A DNA stretch of 11,083 bases from NCBI GenBank assembly GCA_041485385.1, contig JBGPJM010000171.1, positions 1 to 11,083 of the forward strand. The letters run 5' to 3'. The position numbers and the translations under genes were made by a program. Source of the DNA: JBGPJM01 sp041485385. GTDB lineage: Bacteria > Planctomycetota > Phycisphaerae > Phycisphaerales > UBA1924. This document shows positions 1 through 6,500 of the stretch, in pieces (the stretch's first letter is position 1; each line of letters starts with the position of its first letter). The notes under the pieces were generated by a model, which searched no databases, had not been told where the DNA came from, and saw nothing but the letters and a program-made list of their open reading frames with translations.

Positions 1-284
1 CAGGTTTCCCCCCGGCGATCGCCGGGGGGCGGATTGAAACATGTGCTGCATCTCGCCCTCGGGCACGTCCGCCGCGTTTCCCCCCGGCGATCGCCGGGGG
101 GCGGATTGAAACTCAACGCCGCCGACACCGCCGACGATCACAACGGTTTCCCCCCGGCGATCGCCGGGGGGCGGATTGAAACGCGTACATGACCGGGGGC
201 AGCTCGCTCGCGCTGCAGGGTTTCCCCCCGGCGATCGCCGGGGGCTCGCTTCGCCGCTACGCGGCGAAGCTCGCCCCTTCAAAC
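1..284 (+). CRISPR. Distal end of a CRISPR array (3 intact repeats plus a broken terminal repeat)
   Basis: Identical 37-bp repeats lie at 4-40, 76-112 and 146-182. A fourth copy begins at 220 and matches for 25 bases, to 244. Spacers are 41-75 (35 bp), 113-145 (33 bp) and 183-219 (37 bp); all are GC-rich and unrelated to each other. Each repeat opens with GTTTC and closes with GAAAC. Its middle is a perfect 22-bp palindrome: six C, GGCGATCGCC, six G. The 3' end GGATTGAAAC is typical of the 8-nt crRNA handle of type I and some type III systems, so I infer transcription left to right with the leader outside the window. The degenerate last repeat at the right fits the leader-distal end. No cas genes are in the window, so the subtype cannot be assigned. 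Confidence 0.97.
241..277. repeat. Imperfect hairpin replacing the 3' half of the last CRISPR repeat
   Basis: Arms 241-257 and 261-277 are inverted repeats matching at 15 of 17 positions around the loop TAC. The inner 10 bp (GCTTCGCCGC with GCGGCGAAGC) are perfect. The element starts within the G-run of the terminal CRISPR repeat and is followed by TTCAAAC at 278-284, close to the normal repeat ending TTGAAAC. It looks like a REP-like palindrome that entered or replaced the end of the repeat. It could also act as a stem-loop closing the pre-crRNA transcript, but no T-run follows. Confidence 0.7.
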
Positions 285-574
285 TGTTCGAGGAAGGAAA
301 GGGGCAAGGGCACAGAATCGCGGATGTTGGACGGGGGGACAGGCGTAGCGTGCGAGGTCAGCCGCACGCGGACGCACTCCCCTTCCTAATGGTCGCGTTC
401 CGACGGCTGCCGGTCCGGCACGGGCGGGACGCCCGAGGGACTCACGGGCTGGAGCGCGCGCCATGCCGCGGCGGCCGCGGCAAGGAGGTCCCCGATTCGG
501 GGTTGACATCCTGCGCGCCAAATCGGGGTAATAGGTGCAGATTCCCTTGCGTGTGCGCGGCCAGCACGTACAGT
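285..574. other. Intergenic stretch without a recognised gene
   Basis: Several frames are open here because the DNA is GC-rich, but their translations are low-complexity Arg/Pro/Gly/Ala-rich strings with no family resemblance and no convincing ribosome binding site. The only local structure I see is a short inverted repeat CCCCGATTCGGGG at about 490-503, next to a TTGACA at 503-508. No well-placed -10 hexamer follows the TTGACA. Confidence 0.5.
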
Positions 575-617
575 GATGTGGGATGTCGGATCTGGGATGG
601 GGGGATGTGGGATGGGG
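575..617. repeat. Heptamer tandem repeat, block 1 (GATGTGG-type)
   Basis: Six 7-bp units are readable: GATGTGG, GATGTCG, GATCTGG, GATGGGG, then after one extra G, GATGTGG and GATGGGG. The 7-bp period is not a multiple of three, so it argues against this stretch being coding. Confidence 0.85.
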
Positions 618-708
618 GAGTGGAGCACACAAGCCGGGCGATGTTGTGAGAGCGTCGCTCTCCCTTCTTGCCCTGCGCTCCCAGCGCCTCCGCGAGAGCC
701 TCGTGGGG

Positions 709-743
709 GATGTGGGAGGTCGGATCGGGGATGTCGGATGTGG
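709..743. repeat. Heptamer tandem repeat, block 2 (GATGTGG-type)
   Basis: Five 7-bp units of the same family as the block at 575-617 run without interruption: GATGTGG, GAGGTCG, GATCGGG, GATGTCG, GATGTGG. The two blocks have the same orientation and are separated by about 90 bp of non-repetitive sequence. Confidence 0.85.
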
Positions 744-796
744 AGGCAGGGACGCGCGCGAGCGTTTCAGGGTTTGCGCCCATCTTGGCGGGCACT

Positions 797-834
797 AACC
801 ACATTCAACTCACGTCGCCACAAGCACTTACAGC
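797..834. repeat. Module head, copy 1 (contains CCACAAGCACTTACAGC)
   Basis: This 38-bp segment aligns without gaps to 962-999, with 28 of 38 positions identical. The last 17 bases, at 818-834, are identical in both copies. It is followed by a block of 10-bp repeats, as is the second copy, giving a modular unit with a 165-bp period. Confidence 0.75.
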
Positions 835-845
835 AGATCCACCCT

Positions 846-940
846 CAAAAACAGGCCCAAAACTCTCCAAAACTCTCGAAATCTCTCAAAAACTCTCCAA
901 AACTCTCTGTGTTTTCTCAAAAACTCTCCAATTCTCTCGT
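846..940. repeat. Decamer repeats with phased A-tracts, block 1
   Basis: Consecutive 10-base units from 861 read AACTCTCCAA, AACTCTCGAA, ATCTCTCAAA, AACTCTCCAA, AACTCTCTGT, GTTTTCTCAA, with the pattern continuing to about 940. Runs of three to five A recur about every 10 bp (near 847, 859, 869, 879, 888, 899 and 919). A-tracts in phase with the helix are known to bend DNA, so intrinsic curvature is a reasonable inference. The 10-bp period excludes simple protein coding. Confidence 0.8.
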
Positions 941-961
941 CCCCTCTCCCGCGGCGGCGCC

Positions 962-999
962 AACCGACATCAAGTCCATACCCCACAAGCACTTACAGC
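962..999. repeat. Module head, copy 2 (contains CCACAAGCACTTACAGC)
   Basis: This is the second copy of the segment at 797-834, exactly 165 bp downstream. The 17-base core at 983-999 is identical. A second decamer block follows directly. Confidence 0.75.
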
Positions 1000-1010
1000 G
1001 AAAAACACAC

Positions 1011-1136
1011 CCCAAAAAAGTCGCAAAAAGTCGCAAAAAGTCGACGGAACTCAACGAAACTCGCAAAAACTCCTATCCAACTCAAGCGAACCCATGGCAA
1101 ACCTCACGGAACCTCGCCGAACCTCACGGAACCTGG
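1011..1136. repeat. Decamer repeats with phased A-tracts, block 2
   Basis: From 1021 the ten-base frame reads TCGCAAAAAG twice, then TCGACGGAAC, TCAACGAAAC, TCGCAAAAAC. From 1121 it reads ACCTCACGGA, ACCTCGCCGA, ACCTCACGGA, ACCTGGGGAG. The units drift in sequence while keeping a 10-bp period and an AACTC-like core, as in block 1. Confidence 0.8.
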
Positions 1137-1494
1137 GGAGCTCTCGCGGAGGCGCCGAGCGTGCCGGCCGAGCCGTTGGGGTTCCGCCGGTTCACCTGGA
1201 CCAGGCGAGCAAACGCATCGTAGGTATACCGGAAGTTCTCCTCGTCGTCGATCAGGTTCCCGTTGGCGTCGTAGAGGGGGGCGATGGTGACCGGGAGGCC
1301 GGTCCCCTGCTGGGTCGTGGAGCTGGTGGCCTGGTTGGCCTCGTCGAAGCCGCCCTGGACCTCCAGGTCATCGGCGCCCGAGTAGGCGCCGTCGCCGTCG
1401 GCGTCGAACCAGTACCGCCCGAAGTTGCCGCTGCGGTCGGGGATGGGCGCCGGCGCCGGGGTCTGGCGGGCGTCCGCCAGGTTCCACTGCTCGG
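1124..1494 (-). pseudogene. Orphan RHS core fragment
   Basis: Positions 1163-1494 align without gaps to 4406-4737 inside the large RHS gene; I counted about 21 mismatches in 332 bases (about 94% identity). Read on the minus strand in the same frame, it encodes the E-Q-W-N-L-A-D-A-R segment, the F-D-A-D-G-D-G-A-Y-S-G-A-D-D stretch, and a YD-repeat Y-D-A-N-G-N-L-I-D-D to R-R-N-P-N-G-S-A-G. After that it leaves the RHS sequence and reaches a TGA at 1124-1126. There is no in-frame start between the fragment and the TGA ending the Imm11-like gene at 1553-1555, so it should not be translated on its own. There are no stops or frameshifts in the aligned part, and several differences change adjacent codons coherently (for example G-N-G-T-P-V-S-I-I versus G-T-G-L-P-V-T-I-A). 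This suggests it came from a different RHS allele rather than by decay of this one. Confidence 0.85.
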
Positions 1495-1552
1495 CCGCGC
1501 ATTCTCCGCAACGCCGTGGGCGCCATCCGTAGCACCGACCAACCAGCAGCGT

Positions 1553-2110
1553 TCAGATCGGGAGAATCACTTGTTCACAGGGCGTTACCGTGATATTTGA
1601 TATGCCGTTCCTCATTACCGCTTCCCGAACCTTCTCCGTCACCACGATGTGGCCTGAATCCATTGGCATGAACACATCACTTCCGTCCCAGGTGGCCTCG
1701 TCTATGAACAGCCCTACTCTGGCGTCCTCCAGCACGAAGCTACCCTTGTCAACCGGCCGCGTTCTTTGCCAATCCACCGGCCCGGTTCGTCCCACTACGC
1801 TGAGGCCGCGATAGCCGCGGATCGCCCTACCCGCTCGGTCCGAAGGGGCGACATCGTACAGCCGCCATCCGGTGGCGCCCGCGTCGGTCAGGCAATCCAC
1901 GAGCCGCTCCGACACCAGCACCACAAAGAACAGGCTGGTCTCAACCAGGTCGCACAGCCTCCTGCCCGACTCCCACCGCAGCTCCACCGGCGACGATGGA
2001 ATCACATCCCCGCGCAGAAGACTGTATGCGCTGGGCACATCGCCGGCAGGGGCAAACCGAATGGCACCCGCCTTGCCGCCCGTCCGCAATGAATGAAAGC
2101 AGTTGTTCAT
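1553..2110 (-). CDS. Imm11-like (DUF1629-like) putative immunity protein
   Basis: This 185-residue protein is predicted to be cytoplasmic, with no signal peptide or membrane segment. I recognise Imm11/DUF1629-type signatures: F-F-V-V-L-V-S-E-R-L-V-D-C-L at about residues 61-74, followed by G-A-T-G-W-R-L-Y-D-V; a G-Y-R-G-L-S-V-V-G-R block at about 99-108; and a C-terminal W-D-G-S-D-V-F-M-P, then I-V-V-T-E-K-V-R-E-A-V and G-I-S-N-I-T-V-T-P. The family is known from bacterial polymorphic toxin loci, where members sit next to toxin genes and are thought to bind and neutralise the toxin. Here it is the third gene of a same-strand set, 83 bp after the unknown 166-residue gene, which fits that role. 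The start at 2110 is the only usual start that keeps the conserved region, but its ribosome binding site is weak. The frame is open further upstream without ATG, GTG or TTG, so an unusual start cannot be excluded. Family assignment is from memory of the motifs. Confidence 0.75.
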   Translation of the reverse strand: MNNCFHSLRTGGKAGAIRFAPAGDVPSAYSLLRGDVIPSSPVELRWESGRRLCDLVETSLFFVVLVSERLVDCLTDAGATGWRLYDVAPSDRAGRAIRGYRGLSVVGRTGPVDWQRTRPVDKGSFVLEDARVGLFIDEATWDGSDVFMPMDSGHIVVTEKVREAVMRNGISNITVTPCEQVILPI

Positions 2111-2193
2111 TCTTGGCTGTTGTCCACCGCATTCTCGTTCGTAAGCAACATCCGACGTGGACGGCGCCTGATCAAGAAGTTCTGTCAGCTTCG

Positions 2194-2694
2194 TCAGCGT
2201 GGATCTGGCGCCATTGAAGTCTCGCCTCCTTCGTAGTCCGATCGCTTCACGATGGCGACCGAAAATACAATGTCATCGAAATCGTCGTCTGGCGCGCCGT
2301 CGTTGCATCTATATTCCCTCGTTCCGTCCGTCTCGGTCACCGTCATGGCTGCTCCCAAGTGCCATGATTCGACAACCCCGGTTCCAGGATCCCAGATATT
2401 TCGAATCCACACCTTTGCCGGGTACAGCGCAGGAACCACCAGAACTTGCGCTGGGGCATTATCCGACCAGATCGTAACGAGCTGCTTCGGCTTGCATGGT
2501 GTGCCACTGACCAAGGCCTTCTGGTCACATTGAACTCCAACCCCCTGACGCCAAGGTCCCTGTGCGGACTGAATGGATACGTGGAGGCTGTCTCCGGCGA
2601 CCAAGTAGATAGTATCAACGAGTTGAAGCGTCTTCCCCTTGTACAGTATCGGCTTGCCTCGAGACTCGAGGAACAGTTCTTGAAACGACGGCAT
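2194..2694 (-). CDS. Small acidic-tailed protein of unknown family, candidate immunity protein
   Basis: The protein has 166 residues and I do not recognise its family. It appears to be a soluble, mostly beta-strand protein: alternating hydrophobic strands such as T-L-Q-L-V-D-T-I-Y-L-V at about 22-32 and A-Q-V-L-V-V-P-A-L-Y at about 82-91. Trp residues recur, and a C-terminal acidic segment C-N-D-G-A-P-D-D-D-F-D-D-I-V-F at about 130-144 resembles the D-F-N-D-(I/V)-V motif that ends some calcium-binding beta-sandwich domains. Three Cys are present (about 56, 67 and 130). The start at 2694 is chosen because AGGGA lies 7 bases upstream and overlaps the stop codon of the toxin gene; only 10 bases separate stop and start. 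The same frame is open further upstream, but there it overlaps the toxin tip. Such tight coupling directly behind a toxin tip is the usual place for a cognate immunity gene. That role is inferred from position only. Confidence 0.8.
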   Translation of the reverse strand: MPSFQELFLESRGKPILYKGKTLQLVDTIYLVAGDSLHVSIQSAQGPWRQGVGVQCDQKALVSGTPCKPKQLVTIWSDNAPAQVLVVPALYPAKVWIRNIWDPGTGVVESWHLGAAMTVTETDGTREYRCNDGAPDDDFDDIVFSVAIVKRSDYEGGETSMAPDPR

Positions 2695-2701
2695 GGTCAG
2701 A

Positions 2702-2706
2702 TCCCT
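2702..2706 (-). promoter_or_regulatory. Ribosome binding site AGGGA overlapping the toxin stop codon
   Basis: Minus-strand AGGGA ends 7 bases before the ATG at 2694. It shares two bases with the TAG stop of the RHS gene (2705-2707). This arrangement favours translational coupling of the downstream gene to the toxin. Confidence 0.6.
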
Positions 2707-3550
2707 AATGACCGGTATGTCGGTGCGGGTCGATGGCCTCGTGCTCGTCCGGCCATACTGGCGAGAACTCATACTTTCCCCCGTCTCTCTGCGGGTCGGG
2801 ATGATGATGCAGTTCCTTACTCTCGCATTCTCCCGTGATCGGATTGAGTCGCTGGGGTGGACTTCCCTTGCGCATTCTGGCGAGGTCGGCGCTGGAGTAC
2901 CGCTCGGGATGATAATGCGCTTCGTTCTTCCAATATCTCTCTCCCACGGTCCTCCAGGTCGGATCAGCCCCTCGGGCGGTACGGTTGTTGATTGGGTCAC
3001 CGACCCTCCATCCAACCTGTGGATTGTCAGTGAGATACTCACGCGACTGAGGTATCGCTTCGATGGGGCCCTGTTGGGTCGGCCGCGCGGCGCGTGCCTC
3101 AGTAGACGCGTTGCTCGCACCAGCCAAGGCGATAGTCACGGTGCCCGCTTCTGCTTCCGCGAACTCGTCGGCGTATTTCAGCACGACACTTGCTGAACCC
3201 AGGCCGGCCTCTATGACAATTATCTGAGGTCCGTAGAATGCGCGAGCGGCCTCAGCGGCTTCTCTGCTGCCGACTGTAACAATCTCGTAATGTGCATCTC
3301 TCAAATCATATTCGGCGAGTTGAATATACTGCTCTGGACCCGCTTTTATGAGGTGAACCGTCTCACTTCCATCGCTCCGAAGATTTCGGAGGATGAGGTC
3401 GCCGTTTTCCAATCTAACGATGACTTGCTTGTTTTGCCGAAGATAATGATTGAATCTGGCAAAATCGTCCTTGGTCCGTAGGTCGCGCCGGTCAAAGATG
3501 TGGTAACCTCGATCTATCTTCGTAGATGGCGGCTGGTTATCGTCAGGCCG
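2705..3550 (-). other. Variable C-terminal toxin tip of the RHS protein
   Basis: This segment encodes everything after the D-P-L-G-L junction. The first half has no motif I know. The last ~100 residues carry N-P-I-T-G-E-C-E-S, E-L-H-H-H-P, Q-R-D-G-G, P-V-W-P-D-E-H-E-A-I-D and R-H, the layout of HNH/Endonuclease VII superfamily nuclease toxins (closest to the LHH type as I remember it). Hand-counted GC at 3361-3480 is about 46%, against about 82% at 4681-4740 in the core. This shift begins close to the junction, as expected for a separately acquired tip. Confidence 0.75.
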
Positions 3551-6500
3551 AAGTCCGAGCGGATCAATCGACCCGATCGGATCCCCCGAGCAGTACTGAT
3601 ACACATTGAGCCCGCCCGCATACCCAATCGGATCCCTCTGCAGCCACTTCCCGCGGTAGGGGTCGAAGACCCGGTTCCGCACGTGGTACATCCGCAGGTT
3701 GGGGTCCCAGAAGTAGCCGGCAAAGCCCAGGTGGTTGTCCAGCGCGCTGGTTGAGAGCAGCCCGCGGCCGGACTCGGCCGGGGCGTTGTTGAAGTCCGCC
3801 AGGTAGTCGAACCAGTCGGTGCTGTTGACCGACCCGTCCTTGTTGATGTCGGCCCTGGGCGCCCCGTTCATGAAGTCGTTGGTGAAGTCGTTGAAGTCCT
3901 GGCTGTTGACCGTCAGGTCCTGGTTGTAGTCGCTCACCCGGATCAGGTACGGCACCCCGTACGCCGAGTACCGCGTGTACGCGATCGGCTTGCCCGCGGC
4001 GTCGGCCACGCAGGTCACGTCGCCGCGCCGGTTCTGCAGGGGGTACACCGTCTCGTCGGCCGCGTCCAGCGTCCCGTACGGCGCCGCCGTGTCCCGCTGC
4101 CGCAGCAGCACCTTGTCCAGCCCCGTCGAGTCGGTCGCGCCACCCACGCCCGCGGCGTGGTGGACGTAGCGTTCGTAGAGCTGCGCCGTCGGACGCGGGT
4201 TGCTGGGGGAAGTCGCCGGGCCCTGGCGGTAGACGGCGACGAGCCTCCACTGCTCGTCGTAGACGTACCAGTCCAAGTGCTCGTCCCACACCTCGCCGTC
4301 GCCCCCGGCCCAGGGAGGCTGCCCGGCGGGGGGCGCTGGGGTCAGGTCGTAGACCGCGCTGGTGCGGTACCCCAATGCGTTGTATGTGAACTTGGCAAAG
4401 AGCAGGCCGGCCGAGCCATTGGGGTTCCGCCGGTTCACCTGGACCAGGCGAGCAAACGCATCGTAGGTATACCGGAAGTTCTCCCCGTCGTCGATCAGGT
4501 TCCCGTTGGCGTCGTAGGCGGGGATGATGCTGACGGGCGTGCCGTTCCCCTGCTGGGTCGTGCAGCTGGTGGCCTGGTTGGCCTCGTCGAAGGTGCCCTG
4601 GACCTCCAGGTCATCGGCTCCGCTGTAGGCGCCGTCGCCGTCGGCGTCGAACCAGTACCGCCCGAAGTTGCCGCTGCGGTCGGGGACGGGCGCCGGCGCC
4701 GGGCTCTGGCGGGCGTCCGCCAGGTTCCACTGCTCGGTGCGGTTGTTCTGCGGGCCCGAGCGCGGCGGGTACCCCGCCGGGGCGGTTGGTACGGTCCCCT
4801 GGCAGAAGTACACCAGGTCGTCGCCGCAGGAGTACCCCGCCTTGGAGCTGAACCCCGGCACCACATGGTCGTCGCCGCCGACGAAGCGGTAGGCCGGGTC
4901 GTACCTGGGCTTCTCCCGGGCCAGGTCGGGCATCTCGCCGATGGGGACGGGCTGGTACTTGAACCAGCTGTCCACGTCGGTCAGGCCGTTCCAGCCGATG
5001 CCGTCGCCGATGTCCGGCGGGCCCCACGAGGGGTGGATGCCGCGCTGGTCGAAGGTCGGCTGCACCAGCCCCGGGCCGGGGAGGCGCGTCCGCCCCGGCG
5101 TATAGATCCCGAAGTAGCCGGCGTCGTCGCTGAAGCGGAAGTCCGTGCCGGGGAAGGGCGGGATCACCTGCGGGCTGGCGCCGTAGATGGCCGCGGGCGT
5201 CAGGGGGCTGAACCCCGAGCCCAACTGCAACTGCGAGACCCGCCCGACGAGCGCATCGATGTCGATGCTCCCCGCGCACAGGCCGCCGAAGTCCGGGTGG
5301 AGGTTCAGCCCGCCGGGGAGGGTTTCCTGCGTCCGCTCGAACTGCTGCCAGCCCTGCGTGCCGCCGCCGGCGCCGTTGGGGTGCGCCAGCGTCCACTGCG
5401 AGTCGATCTGGAACGCGCCCACGTCGCGCGGCAGGGCCGAATCGGCATCCATGCGGAACCGCGTGAGGTTGCCCCACGAGTTGCGCTGCAGATCGGCCTG
5501 ATCGACGATGTTCCCGGCCTGGTCCTTGGAGGTGAAGACCTCCGGCAGACCCAGGTACCCGTAGGCGATCTCCTGGCTCCAGACACGCTGGTCGAACCCT
5601 GCGCCGATCGACGTGAAGGCGCGGCGCGTGAGCCGGCCGCGGGCGTCGTGCTCGATCGCCAGCAGGTTCTGCCCCGGGTCGCGCATGCCGCTGGGCTGGC
5701 CCTGGCGGTTGTAGCCGTAGCGGTAGGTGTCGGCCCAGTCGGGGGGATTGCCGGGGGAGTCGGGGAAGGCCACGGCGAGAACGAGGTTGTTGTCGCTGAT
5801 GTCGCTGGCCGGGAATGAGTTCAGCGTGCCGGAGGGGATGGTGTCGCGGTAGTAGTAGCGGGTGGACTGGCGCTGCGTGCCGGGGCCGGAGGGGCCCATG
5901 GGGCCGTCGGTGCCGCCCGGTCCCTGTGGCCCGTCGGAGCCCTGGGGTGCGGACGATCCGTCGGTGGGGAAGGAGTAGATCGTCTCGAGGACGCGGGCGC
6001 CGCCATAGATCAGCTCGAGCAGGCGCTGGCCCGCGCAGGGGTCGGGGTCGAGACCGGCAGGGGGCGTGCAGGTGCCGGCGCAGTTGCCGGGATCGGAGAT
6101 GCTCGTCGGGCGCGGGTAGTTGTCGAAGGTTGTGATTTTGGGGATGCCCAGGGGGCTGATCTCGTCGAACGGGAGGCCCTCGGGGTTGTACTCCTGCACC
6201 CAGACCGGCGGGCCGTTCTTGTCGCGCGTGGGCAGGCCGAATCCCGGATGAGCCGGGTCGGTCCCCGGCTTGTAGTGGAACTCTTGCAGCAGATAGTCAA
6301 GACCGGGGACAAAGTCACCGAACACCGAGAACTTCGTGTCGCCGAACTCGGACCAGTACGCCTCGCGCAGGAGTCCGTCGTACCAGGCGACGCTGAGGCT
6401 CATCTTGCCGAACATCCCGGCGTCCGGGAAGTTGACGTTGGCCAGGACGTCCTGGTCGACGTTGATGTTGGGGGACGGAGGCACGGGGAGCATGAAGTCC

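Noticed and set aside
503..534. TTGACA with downstream TAATAG on the plus strand as a promoter
   Set aside because: The spacing is 20 bases and no credible gene follows on that strand.
618..708. Protein-like minus-strand stretch (H-E-A-L-A-E-A-L-G-A-Q-G-K-K-G-E-R-R) between the two heptamer blocks
   Set aside because: The frame continues directly into repeat-derived sequence on both sides, with no start or ribosome binding site of its own. It could be a relic, but I cannot support a gene.
1252..1542. Minus-strand 96-codon frame with a partner at 4495-4866
   Set aside because: The two frames resemble each other only because the underlying RHS DNA is duplicated. They are out of frame with the RHS protein and rich in Thr/Pro/Arg.
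573..1600. Overlapping plus-strand frames of 216 and 310 codons
   Set aside because: They run through 7-bp and 10-bp tandem repeats and then antisense through the RHS fragment. A 10-bp period cannot be kept in a reading frame, and no ribosome binding site or family resemblance is seen.
2695..3120. Upstream extension of the 166-residue gene to a 308-codon frame
   Set aside because: The extension overlaps the toxin tip in another frame and has an Arg/Pro/Ser/Thr-rich composition. The start at 2694 with its own ribosome binding site is better supported.
4157..5818. A 553-codon plus-strand open frame
   Set aside because: It is an antisense shadow of the RHS core. Its apparent internal similarity to the frame at about 1160-1500 is only the RHS duplication read backwards.
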